A stretch of DNA of 64,000 nucleotides from Prosapia bicincta (taxonomy: Eukaryota > Arthropoda > Insecta > Hemiptera > Cercopidae). Positions 24,652 to 53,164 of the stretch are shown piece after piece. Location: positions 149,261,544 through 149,325,543 of the forward strand of contig JBAIZL010000001.1 in assembly GCA_036971475.1 (NCBI GenBank), given 5' to 3'. The notes beneath the pieces were generated by a model. That model ran no database searches. It was not told the DNA's origin and worked only from the letters and a program-made list of their open reading frames with translations. The position numbers and the translations under genes were made by a program. Within the stretch, counting starts at the first letter, position 1. Every line of letters starts with the position of its first letter.

Positions 24652-25313
24652 TCTGTCTGAAGTGACAAATGTTGGCTCGGCACCACAAGGTTTTCTTCAA
24701 TCAAAAAAGCTAGGAGCTCTTCACCTCGCTCATTTGTGTCTGTGCTGCCCCACACCTCATTATGAGCATTGGCATCACAGCCCACTAAGATTCCTATATT
24801 CCTCTCCCTGCAGTACCGAACTAACTTACGTAATTCTGCAGGGGGCGATTCTCTATTGTGGGCGCAGTAAGTGGAGGCCACAATGAACTCCCTGCTCCCA
24901 GTTACCTCGCTCTTGCCTCGAATTCTAACCACCGCAAGGTCTTTAGTTGAGAATTCTTGAATCAGCGTGGCTTCTAGTCCTCTGACTATCACACATGCTC
25001 TGTGCCCCTCATGTTCCCCACTTGCGTAGGTGCGCCCAGCTACAGTCAGACCCCTTATACGGTTCCTGACCAGCCACGGTTCTTGCACTAGCGCAAGCGC
25101 TGGTAATGTGTGCCTCACATTTAAGCACCTGGTTAGGACCACCGAGGCGCTTTTACTGTGGTGCAAGTTAATTTGTAGGATCATTGCTTGAGGGTCAGCC
25201 ATATCCAACTGACCCCTACGTCTTCTCATGATTCTCTCTCTCGCCCTTCTCTTCCGGGTCCTTAGAGTTCCACTTAAAAGTGACCTCTGAAGTCCCCAGG
25301 AAAGCTTTCCCAT
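24639..25313 (-). pseudogene. LINE ORF2: endonuclease domain
   Basis: The open frame contains MILQINLHHSKSA, ALVQEPWL, and VGCDANAHNEVWGS, the conserved endonuclease/exonuclease/phosphatase-fold blocks of APE-type LINE nickases. The frame shifts near 24680-24650, and the last endonuclease blocks (DITFCNR, DHRII) continue in the RT frame. It would nick target DNA for target-primed reverse transcription if intact. Confidence 0.85.
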
Positions 25314-25490
25314 CTCTTGCCTTTAATAGTCTGGCCGATGCCTCATCCAATCCTAGGCAGAGGAGGCTTGCAGGTCACCGCTCAATGCACTGTAGGATCT
25401 TCCACTTTGAAGTGTCAATTTCGGGGTTCTGCATCCTCATGAGCTTGACTAACAGAGTGGCCTCCCTTTTTGGTGGTGGTACTAGCACCG
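25270..25490 (-). pseudogene. LINE ORF1 C-terminal end (DUF4780-like)
   Basis: The minus strand reads VLVPPPKREATLLVKLMRM, then NPEIDTSKWKIL, a stop, then LGLDEASARLLKARDGKAFL. This resembles the DUF4780-type end of insect LINE ORF1 proteins (VPP..EAT, SxW, GIDEAS). There is an internal TGA. The 5' remainder is missing because a PLE tail begins at about 25490. Confidence 0.55.
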
Positions 25491-25740
25491 TCACTTTCAC
25501 CCTTTCACCAACGCTACACAACCCAACAATACGAAATATACAGACACTTCAAACTACACCCTACACACATACTCAATACACAATTACATTACAACTCACA
25601 CAAACATAATATACCCCCCCACCCTAATACCTTAACCTATGTAAACCTTGAGATCAGTTATGGTCTGAGTTGACAATGGGACACATCTCCCGAAACGGCC
25701 GTCCTCAACAAATGTAAGTAAGTGCTACTATAGGCAAGTT
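25490..25740 (+). mobile_element. PLE 3' tail (family 2)
   Basis: Plus-strand coding end reads YTTQQYEIYRHFKL, HPTHILNTQLHYNSH, then ISYGLS and stop. It is nearly the same as the minus-strand sequence at 54640-54270. After the stop comes a hammerhead-like motif at 25666-25707 and GTAAGTAAGTGCTACTATAG. The LINE at 21.5-25.49 kb abuts it with no spacer. Confidence 0.75.
25666..25707 (+). ncRNA. hammerhead-like motif with UUGACAA core
   Basis: Stem I TGAG (25666-25669), 7-nt core TTGACAA (25670-25676), an extra T, stem II GGGA/TCCC, GAA (25692-25694), palindromic stem III ACGG/CCGT, C (25703), and stem I closure CTCA (25704-25707). Compared with the hammerhead core CUGANGA, positions 3 and 8 are U and A instead of C and G. 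Architecture is complete; catalysis is uncertain. Confidence 0.5.
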
Positions 25741-26933
25741 TGTAAATATTTACTAGTGTTTAGTAAAAATTCCTTTTATTAAATCACACTCTCCTGGTAT
25801 ATAACTTGTACATATTTCAATTGTTAATAAAATATGTTTTTATTCATCCAATCAAGTTCCCCATTTTTTTAATCACTATAGTGGATGATAATTGATGTTA
25901 ATACACTTTTTCAAATATTTATTCAATAATTAAATTATAAAAATTCAGATGTGTAGGTCGGATTCGAACTGAGTATCTTCATGTTCGAAGTTTAGCACTT
26001 TTTTAAACTGAGTCATCTTTTCATAGCTAGAAATGAACTTCTTTAGTATATATTTGAAAAACCTGTGTTTTTCAAAATACTTTTTTTCAGTAAAATTACC
26101 ATAGTGTTTACTATTTACTTCATGGTTACACGCCAAATTCGAACAATATTTGACTGGGGACATAAGAAATAAGACCAATTCTATAACAACCCATATAGAA
26201 TCTTTTGGATAGGTTCTAGAATTTGTATAGTGCTTGAATTCTCTATCGGTGACTTGTATCTACCAGATAACCTATAAGCAATATAATAGCTACAAAATGA
26301 GTTGCAATCTTAAAATCTAATGCATTCAGTTTTTTAGCTGTGCCAATAATTCTGTCGACGTGTTCCTATATATCTGAATAATTTTTTAATTTCGTATCTA
26401 TTCCTACAAGTGATACTTTTCTCGTAGGCCTATGTCCTGAATCTTTCAAAGTTGTTTAGATTATTTCTATTTTCTTTGGGCGTCAATGCATATCTTGTAT
26501 GTAATTAGATTTATTTATTGATTCGATTAATGTAGCATTCGTTAGAGTCATATTTGTTTCCCTCGATCTAATATTTTTTTCGCCTTTGACATATTTCCAT
26601 AACCCTTTATCAAATCAAATGTAAAACACATGTTTTATTACAGTTCATAAAAAAGGTATTGAAAGAGTTTTTCATGCAAGGTAGTATTAATTTGACAATA
26701 TAATAGCTTTTGTTCTTTCTCCTAATTAATTGTTTGAGCGGAAATGACGAAGCTTACTAATTAGTCAGCCTATGTCCTTATTAAACCATTGTAATTAAGG
26801 CTAACCATTGTAGGCTATTTCCATTTCCATAGCAACACTTTTTGTCTCATTAAAATCTTTTTATTTAATTTTTTTAAATTATTCGTTTATGTATATATAA
26901 TAGCTTTAAATAATAGTATCAAAATTAAATAAA
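25741..26933. other. intergenic region upstream of the pyruvate-kinase paralogue
   Basis: AT-rich. A tRNA B-box-like sequence is readable on the minus strand near 25960-25980 but no cloverleaf forms. The promoter and any untranslated exon of the next gene should lie in the right part; no core element could be assigned. Confidence 0.4.
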
Positions 26934-44154
<17,221 letters not shown>

Positions 44155-44400
44155 ACAAGAAAAAAGCTTAGTACTGAAGAGCTTCAAACATGACAGAAGA
44201 GAACTAGAAATGTTCTCTAAACACAACATAAAAGTAAAATGAGAAATTAATAATTTATGATACAAATTTTAATAATAAACACAGCACTATAATTTAAATT
44301 TACTTAATTAAATTTGTTTACAATTTTTAATGTAAAACTTTAAAAAATGAAAAAATTGTAATTAAAATATTTAATGCCGTTAGAAATGTGCCTAAATAAA
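44155..44400 (+). other. 3' untranslated region of the PK paralogue
   Basis: AATAAA at 44274-44279 and 44395-44400 follow the TAA. The second has a TG/T-rich stretch about 40-60 bases downstream, so the transcript probably ends near 44420. Confidence 0.55.
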
Positions 44401-44485
44401 ACCTATTTAACAACTATAGTCAAGTAACTAAATTAAAGTTATTATTATTGTTTGTTTTTATTTATTCTTACTGCATTCCAACCTT

Positions 44486-44489
<4 letters not shown>

Positions 44490-44542
<53 letters not shown>
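44490..44542. repeat. (TA)n microsatellite
   Basis: About 50 bases of pure TA just past the PK gene. Confidence 0.92.
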
Positions 44543-44545
<3 letters not shown>

Positions 44546-44599
44546 CAATATGTATACTTGTGTATTAATAAAGAACTAAGTCAAAATACAAATACAAGA

Positions 44600-45356
44600 A
44601 TTATAATTGAATTTACAATTCAAAGCTTTTGGCTAACAGTACCAACATCATCAGGAATATTAAACAATTAAAATTAACATATGTGCAAATTAGATCAAAT
44701 AAATAGCTATGCCAAATCAATTACAATGTTGTTAAAAAAATTTTTTTTATTTTGCTGCCCTAACATTAGAAACACTGAATATATTATCAAATTTAGATTT
44801 TAGTTGTATTTGTTTATTTATCAACTCATTATTAGTATTATATTTATGTATTTCTAAAGCTTCATAAATATTCATTCTCAGGCCTTTGTTAATTTCTTTT
44901 ACAAGTATCATATTATCTATATTAGGAAATATGTGATTATTATTAATACAATGACTAGCAAAATTTGATTTATAAATTTCTGGTTTTTTATATGCATTAA
45001 AATGCTCATTATATCTATCTTTAAATTATTTCTTAGTTTGTCCTATATAAACTTTATTACAATAATCACATTCTAATTTATATACACCGTTTTTTTTCAT
45101 GCATATTAATAATATTATTATTATTCATTATATTTATTAATTTATTATTAGTATTATATGCGAATTTTATGTTGCTACCTATAAACAATTTTGTGATATT
45201 TTTTACTTCATTACCAAAAAATGTAAATGAAGTTCATATGACATTTTCATAATTATTTTTGTAAATTAGATTATTATTTTGTTTCTTTAAAATATTATAA
45301 TTAAGTTTATCAACGGTTTTCTTTTTATAGCCATTCTCAATTGCAATAAGAGAGAA
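44600..45356 (-). mobile_element. PLE 3' half (family 4), nearly readable
   Basis: The minus strand reads NGYKKKTVDKLNYNIL, KKQNNNLIYKNNYENV near 45340-45240, NTNNKLINIMNN, then NGVYKLECDYCNKVYIGQT (about 45090-45030) and FASHCINNNHIFPNIDNM and GLRMNIYEALEIHKYNTNNE. This is RT thumb, linker and a complete GIY-YIG endonuclease. A few stops and one frameshift interrupt it. The 3' end keeps a degraded hammerhead-like motif near 44615-44665. Confidence 0.83.
44615..44668 (-). ncRNA. degraded hammerhead-like motif of PLE family 4
   Basis: Leftward: stem I ATTC, core CTGATGA intact, then a weak stem II region GTTGGTACTGTTAGCC, AAA in place of GAA, palindrome AGCTTT, stem I closure GAAT. Same layout as the other motifs, but the invariant G12 appears mutated. 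Confidence 0.4.
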
Positions 45357-45500
45357 AAACATCATCTATCAACAAAAAGGCCTCAAAATGACAATCTGGG
45401 AACAACTACAAATTTATAAACATAAAAATAATATAAACGAACAAATAAATTATTCAACCTAATACACAAAATTAACCCCAAGACAAACCTAAATGTTTTC
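45357..45500 (+). mobile_element. PLE fragment, GIY-YIG C-terminal end
   Basis: The plus strand reads IYQQKGLKMTIWEQLQIYKH, then KNNINEQINYSTQ, matching the NKKGPHLNRLEQYEIYRH, NEQ segment of the PLE at 56130-56230. It abuts the opposite-strand PLE ending at 45356. Confidence 0.55.
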
Positions 45501-45654
45501 CACAGTGCAGTGAATCCGAAAGTAGAACATATAACGGTACACCACGTGACAACGCAAATTCCACACACCTGGCAGTCTACTACACAACCCCGTTCGGTTG
45601 ATGCTAGACAATGAAGATTCTATCCATCTATGAAATTTAACTCGCCTAAATACC

Positions 45655-45732
45655 AAGTAAGATTCTTGTTTAAGTACATATAGTGAAAGTGATAAGTGAA
45701 TACAAGAAATATATATATATATATATTCTTGT

Positions 45733-45782
<50 letters not shown>

Positions 45783-45815
45783 ACAAGAAAACAGTGTTGC
45801 ATAACTACAAATATA
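45655..45815. repeat. interspersed repeat split by (TA)n
   Basis: GATTCTTGTTTAAGTACATA, GTGAAAGTGATAAGTG, then two TA tracts with ATTCTTGTATACA between them, then ACAAGAAAACAGTGTTGC. The same sequence without the long inner TA tract occurs in reverse complement at 62918-62997. There is a palindromic ACAAGAA...TTCTTGT around the TA. Confidence 0.75.
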
Positions 45816-45929
45816 TATATAAAAAGAGATAGAGAGAGAAGGTAATTAAGTTATAACATTTGGTTTCATACAACAGCTGATTTTATGTTACAGGTGGTGT
45901 TGAATAAAAAGCAGTTTTGTGATGGTGAG

Positions 45930-47140
45930 TTTGGTAAACTACTTCACATACCAACACAAATTCTACACACAAAGACGGAATCCCCATGGGCTCCCCCCTC
46001 TCAGGCATCCTAGCAGAAACATTCCTATACCATATCGAACAACAATACATTCTACAGAATAATAATCACACACATAACAAAATTTATTACCATAGATATG
46101 TAGACGAAATTTTAATGTTATACAACGGCAACAAACAGAAAATCGAACAACTACATAATTACATTAATACCATACACCAAAACCTCACATTTACTCTCGA
46201 CTTAGAAAAAAACAATAAAATAAACCTCATAGACAATACCATCACCAAACACAATTTCAAAATATACAGAAAACCAACAACTACCGATGCTGGCATATAT
46301 AATACATCTAATCACCCCACACAGCACAAACACGCTGCATTTAACCACACGTTACACCGCCTTATCAATAGATCAATGCTACAGAAAGACTATAATGAAA
46401 AACACAATAAAATACATTGCTCAACAAAACGGCTACCAACATACAATCATAGACAACATACTCATGAAATTTAAACACTAACATCAAACAGCCACACAGA
46501 CAAAACACACAAAAAACAACAAATACATATCCCTCACCTATCACAACAAAAACACACAAAATACATTCAAAAAAACTTCACTACCAAATATCTTGCAAAA
46601 TAACAAACACTTTAAGACAGCATATACAACCCTTTCAAAAACAAACAGACAAATACAAACTATCCGATATTTACAAATTAACATGTAATGATTATTCCAG
46701 CTATTATACTGGCTAGACAGGTAGGTCATTTTATACACACTGCCCAAAGAAACCAAACAAACCCAAAATCCAGCTACGCAGTACACCCTAAAAAACACGC
46801 AACATACACACACGTGCATACATACGAATTTAAACATACTCCACACATTAAAACAAAGTAAAAATCTAACAACTTGAGAAAAATATGAGATATACAAACA
46901 CTACGCAAGAGATGAAAAAAACATATTAAACGATCGCACACATTTTGTGGCCAACTCCCTTTTCCATTACATAGCGCACAACCAAAATAACTCAACCCTT
47001 CCACAGTGATAAATCCATTACGACATTCTTTCTACCTAACGTGTATGCCGCCAGTAGAGACTTTGCTTAAAAGGAACAATTGTTTCGAAACGCATCAGCC
47101 AGTCCTCCAAGCCCTATGTATTCACTTAGTTAAGTAATTT
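45930..47140 (+). mobile_element. PLE (family 1): RT end, GIY-YIG relic and 3' tail
   Basis: The plus-strand frame 45960-46474 reads GIPMGSPLSGILAETFLYHI, HRYVDEILMLYNG and NLTFTLDLEKNNKINLIDNT, the palm motifs B and C of a PLE reverse transcriptase; the catalytic YVDD is YVDE. After frameshifts, QQNGYQHTIIDNILMKFKH and KYISLTYHNKN follow, then a heavily damaged GIY-YIG part to about 47010. The tail at 47040-47140 matches 17087-17170. It is 5' truncated. Confidence 0.85.
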
Positions 47141-48570
47141 TTTATTATAGTTTAATAGTGAATTCAAAATGATTACCTCAAGCAACTTTTATGACAAAGG
47201 TAAAAGTTTTAATATTAGCAGAGAAATGTTTCAAAATGGCAAAAAACCGCCATTAACAGTTACTACAGTCACATTTATGAAAATATAAATAAATTAATAT
47301 ATTTATTAACTGATAGTCTACAAATTATTTAATAATAACGTTTGCACTTTATAAAGTAAAATTAATTAAGTAATATAACCTAGACGTTAAAACAGTTTTT
47401 CTACAATAATCAGCTGATGTATACAATTATGTGATATCACTAAATTTACTTAAAAATCCGGCAATCCGAAGAGTTTTCTCCATGCAAAAGTAAACCATCA
47501 GAGCTAAGCAAATAGTCATTTTAACAATAAAGTTAAGGTTTTTATTATTAAAATTAATATTTTTATTTTGTAATTTTTGTATAGCAAGAACTTTTTTATA
47601 TTATCCTATACACAATTCGTATTTGTTATAAGATTTAATTCTCAAGTGTTCTCTATAAATTAACTCATTTCGATAATACAATCCATGTTAATATTTCGTC
47701 TATTTTAATTGTAATATACGTTTTATTCGAATGGCAATAACTGTCAAAAGGTAAAAATCACTGTTACAACAATGGATCTATTAAAAGTTTTTTCTTTAAT
47801 GATATTTCTCTTAAATTTACTATAAAATTGTAGTTAAAGATGAACTAGGATATTTCATGATAAACAGAACTCAATTTAATACAACTTTTGTAGTTTATAG
47901 GCAAAAGAGCTTTGAAGCTTTAGTAACAATACAGAGTTAATTTTAAAATGTTATTATTTCCAGACAAAAAACTATCGCACATTCATACTTACTAAACAAA
48001 TGTGTTTAAATTATAGACTACTTACAAATAAAACTGATTAAGTCTATTATTGAAAAATCACATTATCAGTCTTTCATTACCGAACATAAAACGTAATAAT
48101 TATTTACAACTATTGTTTCACATAGAAAATATAATTATTATATGAAACAAGAATTACGTAAGAAGTAAATTGATTACTGTAAATGTTTTATTACTTTCTA
48201 AGTCTTTAATTAGAACTAATTTAAAAAAATAAAATGGAAACTATATTCTAATACAGTTAAAGATTAAAATCTGAAGTAGAATAAACAAAATATTGAACGA
48301 AACTTGAAAAAGATGAATACATTACAACTTTTTCAATGAAAAATAACAGCCGTCGAAGCGGCACGAAATGCAGTGGTTTTGCAACTGGAACTATTTACAG
48401 TAGACTCTACACCAGTGTACCGGAAATACTAGTTGAGGCGGATGCGTTTTAAATATTTTAATTTAAACTGTTTCGACGAGCAGTGTACAGTTTGAAGCAG
48501 TTATTTTAGTAAGAGTTGAAAAGGAATTCGTATCAACTCGATATCTTAATTGTTCAACCCAAACACTATC
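47141..48570. other. AT-rich intergenic stretch
   Basis: No gene or element recognised. Confidence 0.5.
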
Positions 48571-48919
48571 ACGTACATTTATTTTCAGAGATAAGAATTA
48601 TTCACTAGTTCGTAATAAACTCTCTGTAAATATATCCCCTGTTCAAGTCTGATAATATTATAGGAGCCAATGCAATCACAAACACTAACACGTACATTTA
48701 TTTTCAGAGATAAGAATTATTCACTAGTTCGTAATAAACTCTCTGTCCCCTGTTCAAGTCTGATAATATTATAGGAGCCAATGCAATCACAAACACTACC
48801 ACGTACATTTATTTTCAGAGATAAGAATTATTCACACGTTCGTAATAAACTCTCTGTAAATATATCCCCTGTTCAAGTCTGAGAATATTATAGGAGCCAA
48901 TGCAATCACAAACACTTCT
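48571..48919. repeat. three-unit tandem repeat, period 119/111
   Basis: Units start at ACGTACATTTATTTTCAGAG at 48571, 48690 and 48801. The middle unit lacks 8 bases (AAATATAT) present in the other two. The units contain AATAATTCTTATC and GGAGCCAATGCAATCAC blocks and are nearly identical, so the amplification is recent. Confidence 0.92.
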
Positions 48920-49050
48920 ACGGAAGAACATATGATCAGACAATAAATAACAAAAGACACTAACACGCACGTTGCCATTGTTGACTGAGCGAATTTCTTG
49001 TCGAAGAATTCTTGCAACGCGAAAGTTGCAAGGTCAACAGTTTGCATATC
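48880..49050 (-). other. possible first exon with a signal-peptide-like start
   Basis: ATG at 48978-48976 in a strong context CAACAATGGC begins MATCVLVSFVIYCLIICSSV, a hydrophobic run like a signal peptide or membrane anchor. The frame is also open upstream to 49047. A GTAGAA that could serve as donor follows near 48920. No downstream exon was found, and part of the frame runs through the tandem repeat, so this may be chance. Confidence 0.2.
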
Positions 49051-50109
49051 GTTATCACGTCTAACTGGAAGTAAATAGAAAGGCTGTTTACTTTTTACGA
49101 CGTCTGCATGTGTTTACGATGTCGTCTTTCTAGACATTTATAAAATAGCGGAAACAAGTTCTAAATAAAGACTAGGTCTTTCTTTTTTTTAGTGAAAGTT
49201 TCTGTTAGTAAACCTAAACAAAATTTGCATGTAAAAAATTGTTCAAACTCATAACAGCATACAAAACATACACTCCACGCTCACTTTATGTAGAGAATTA
49301 GGCCTATATAAATAGTCGAAAATGTGGATGAAGAAGAACATAGAGCCTATATTACAACACTTTTAAGTGTTGTATTTTATTCATTATAATATCAAAGGGT
49401 GTTGCGAGTTGGAAAAATGTAGTTATTTGAAATCGTTTACTTTCTCAGCCCTACTTATTGCTTAATAACAACCAATCTGATCTAAAAGTTGCAGATTTTA
49501 TTTATAATATTTCATAAGTATCTTACACTGTTATAAGCTACAAAACGATAGTTGAAAAATCATATTTTAAGTTTTCACCTCTTTCGATAATCTTCCGACT
49601 GCAACTGTTTATCATTATTGTTATTATTTGAAGTTTTTCTGAAACCTAAGAATAAATCTAGTGCGATGGGGAGAATGTTTAAAATTTCTATTTTCAATTA
49701 ATTGACTTGTAAGTTATCCTTTGTAATAAAAATGTAGCATTTAATCTTCCAATCTAAATCTCTATTTGTAACATCGTCTTTATGAAATTATCTCGTCGCA
49801 AATAATCAGCCTAAAAACAATTTGAGGCTTGTAACTATTCCTCAAATAGCCATGTAACAAGTAGCCTATATTGAAAATTGTGACTAAAGAAAACTGAATG
49901 AACCAATAAAATTGGAATTTGTAATAAACGATAAAAAATTACGAATTATTAGAAATAAATTATGTAAGAATTTTTGTTTTTATTTCAATAAATGTAACAC
50001 ACCAACAATAATAGCCTAATTCATAATAAATTTCACAAAGTATACAATTTATTCACAACAAAAGATCTGAATCGCATGTTGTTTTCGGTCACTGACTCAG
50101 CTATTTCAT
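49051..50109. other. AT-rich intergenic stretch
   Basis: Nothing recognised. Confidence 0.5.
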
Positions 50110-50850
50110 TCATCCAGAGCCCCATACTCGGAGTTTCCCCGTTGCAATCGTGTGGCTGCGTACTGGTACATAACCCAACCTCCCCCTTCTCTACGTTTAT
50201 ATAAAGGAAAGGACCGAAATACCATCGTGCACATCAATACCTGGTGTAAGCCTGAGAAAAGCCGACATCCAAATCTGCGAATTCAGGCGATCGCCTCCCC
50301 AAAGCCACAAGAAGGGAAGGAAATAAACAACTGCCAGAAAACACTGCGCATGTTGCAGAAAACAACACAGATCGCAGTACAATGGGTGCCGGGGCACATC
50401 GGAGGAAACGAAAAAGCAGATAGTTTGGCCAAGCATGGCGCAGCCGATCCTCCCCCTCTCATACCGCAGTGTCTGTCGGAGTATAAACAGCACTATCAGC
50501 GACTCCGTGAAACGGGACAGCAAACAAGCTGCTACAGGAAAGCAATGGGAAAAGATCATCCAATCAAGCATATCACTGGATCTTCCGAGAGGCGTAGCCG
50601 TGGCTTTGTTTAGAATGACCACTGGACATGACTACCTACAGAGACACCTGCATCGCATGAAAGTGGTAGACACACCAATCTGCCCACTCTGCTCCGACAA
50701 CGAAGGGACGGCAGAGCATCTTACCACTTGTGACGGCCTGAGAGATATCTTTCACTAGGAGTCCAGGGAAGGACTTGCTACATCGTACTGGAAGGCACGA
50801 CGTCGGATGGCTGAGAGGCCAAGGACGGGCGATGGCTGAAGTAAGTACTT
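50110..50850 (+). mobile_element. LINE 3' end with RNase H and zinc-knuckle tail
   Basis: The plus-strand frames contain AVQWVPGHIGGNEKADSLAK (RNase H C-terminal box) near 50376-50435, then after a frameshift RGVAVALFRMTTGHDYLQRH and CPLCSDNEGTAEHLTTC (50680-50730), the usual C-terminal CCHC motif. It is unrelated at nucleotide level to the LINE at 21.5 kb. The 5' part is absent. Confidence 0.82.
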
Positions 50851-52168
50851 ATTAAACAATACCAAATAATGGCAGGTTACTATTTCCAAGAAGGAAATTA
50901 CCAAAAGTAATAAAAATTTAGTAATATTTCTGTCGGATCAAGATATAGGTTGCAAGTAGTCCTGTGTAAGAAAAACGGAAATAAACTTGTCAAATTTTAA
51001 TTAGAATAAATGGAGAAAAGGCATTTAAATGTAACTTTATTCATTGGAATGCAACATTGGATGCGGAAGTGTTTCCAAGGTCAAAATCTTGGAGACTTGC
51101 AGCTTTGAATATAATGTGTGTATTTACTCTTGTAGACAGTTTTAATATATTTGCTACTTTGCCAAGAAAAACCGGTTTCATGCTATCCAAGCCAGATAAA
51201 AGTTGTCAACCTTTCTGCTGTATCATGCAGATCTGGACACCGCTTGGTTCAGTTGCAAAAATTTATAAAACTTGTCCGGCGTAAGACAAAATTTTAAAAT
51301 AACTGACAAAAGTAATTTTGATTAAAAATGATAATAAAAATATTTCGTGTATATAACAAACATAGGAAAAACAAAACTAACGATGTGGAAATACTTTTTC
51401 GGATATTTTTAGCAAACTAAAGTTATCCGCGTTTAAAAATCTAGATTTTTTGTGTTACAAATTCGAGTAATTTGTGTCCCATAATTATGTTGAAACAGTA
51501 ATTTCTGCGACTACTTATACTTTAAAAAAGTATTTTTTTTTTAATATCTGTTTTTGACTGTATAGATGATTGTAATTAATGTATAGATAAGGATGCGTTG
51601 TTGTTTTAAAAAGAAGGGCCGCCCAGCTAAAGGTATTTACTTATTGTTAATGAAGACAAGAATAGTTCTACAGACGAAGAAATACGTTACATGATTTTTT
51701 TCAAAAAAAGAAACATGCGATATGGAAGAATATTGTTTTGTAATTGTAGAGGCCTGTAACCTTGAACTTAAAACTACGAGTAAGTAAAGAAAAATTATTG
51801 GCATTTCTTCTCCAAAACATATAAACAGTTAGGACAAGGTTAAAGCCAGTTACATGTGAGGATACAAAGAAAATTAAATGAAATTTTAGGCCTTCTAGTT
51901 GGTTAACAAATGGATAGAGAACGAGAAATACAATATGGTGCTTAAAACATTCCTTAAAACTGACCAGGACATTGATGGAGGAATGATTGTTGATGGATAC
52001 TCTAAAAAGAATAGTAAATAGAATAAATGTTTTTGGCAACTAATATAATAATAGATTTGGATAACATTAAGATAAATTAAATTCACATGATATTGAAAAG
52101 AGACATATTTGGAGAAAATTGTATAAGTAGTGAGAAAACTTGGGAGAAAGACTGTAAATAAACATATA
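50851..52168. other. AT-rich intergenic stretch
   Basis: No gene or element recognised; short open frames lack family motifs. Confidence 0.5.
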
Positions 52169-53137
52169 CAGTACGACCTCTCAAACTCGATTCCCGAAAA
52201 CTAGACATTCCGTAAAACTCGACGGGGCTGGTGAATTAATAATTTTTTTACACCGCCCATAACGTAAAGCTTTCCATTAGTGCATAGGCCGCCCGAGAGC
52301 GCTAGAGACTCAGACTAGGTTACTGGGTATCTTGGGACCATAACCCTCATTCGTTCTTGGAGGAAACTTCTAGATCACGCAGGCAATAATTTGTCGCGTG
52401 ACGATGGAATCAATTCTGAAAATAGCGACTTGATTGAACTCATGAAAAAAATCCCAGGGTGTGAAAAGTCTTCAAGCAATGATGTCAATGAATGGATGGA
52501 TCTCGACAGAGCATCGTAACCATTAGGATAAGATGAAACCATCGCAGCTGTCAAAGGGCGTGACGTAGAAGAGGACGATTCGGAAGAAGAAGAAGAGCAA
52601 GAGGACCATCGACAAGAAAGAAAAGTTAGCCACAGTGAGGCTGTGAAATTTATTTAAGGGACATTGCAGTACTTAGAGCAGCAAAATGCGACTGGAATTG
52701 AGATTCTGTTCCTCAGGCGACTCCGTGATTAAGCTGAAAGACGCCGTGTGGAGACAGAAAAGCAGTCTTCAATCACAGGGTTTTTCAAACTACTTCAGTA
52801 AGTTTACTTTTACACTTTTCTTCTAGTGTTCAGAAAACTTCCCATAACTAACTGTGATGGACTTTTTATAAGCAGCATAAACAACTTCAGTAATAATTGT
52901 AATGAACACTGTATTTTCAGATTCTACTAGGCCTTTTGTCTCAAATTTTTTTAAATATTGTTTATTATAAGTTATTAATGTTGATATAAATATATAATTG
53001 TATATAATAAATCAATAAATGTACAATTTTAATACTCTAAATAAGCGTTTTTATTCAACTCCTAGTTATTTTTATTTAAGTTCCCTAAAACTCGAAACCT
53101 TAAGTCCACATTGTGTCGAATTTGAGAGGTTCTACTG
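52169..53137 (+). mobile_element. Tigger-type transposon, internally deleted
   Basis: Ends CAGTACGACCTCTCAAACTC at 52169 and the reverse complement of CAGTAGAACCTCTCAAATTC at 53137, each bordered by TA (52167-52168 and 53138-53139). The plus strand keeps only the transposase tail: acidic EEDDSEEEEEQED near 52570-52610, KVSHSEAVKF, TLQYLEQQNATGIEILFLRR and QSSITGFFKLL before a stop at about 52801. The SITDFF-like end is typical of Tigger. DNA-binding and most of the DDE domain are deleted. Confidence 0.85.
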
Positions 53138-53164
53138 TACCACAGACATCTATGGCTTGATTTA

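Larger units (their letters stand above)
21516..25490 (-). mobile_element. LOA/I-type LINE, 5' truncated and inactivated
   Basis: A minus-strand non-LTR retrotransposon with parts in the usual order: end of ORF1 (about 25490-25270), apurinic-type endonuclease, reverse transcriptase, RNase H and a cysteine-rich C-terminus. It finishes in a TAATAATAAA-type 3' tail near 21535-21510. The RNase H after RT and the QINLHHSKSA endonuclease start suggest the LOA clade of the I superfamily; this is inferred from motifs, not a tree. Several frameshifts and a damaged RT active site make it non-autonomous. Its base composition is far less AT-rich than its surroundings. Confidence 0.9.

Noticed and set aside
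25940..26060. tRNA or tRNA-derived SINE on the minus strand
   Set aside because: A B-box-like AGTTCGAATCCGAC is readable but acceptor, D and anticodon stems do not form.
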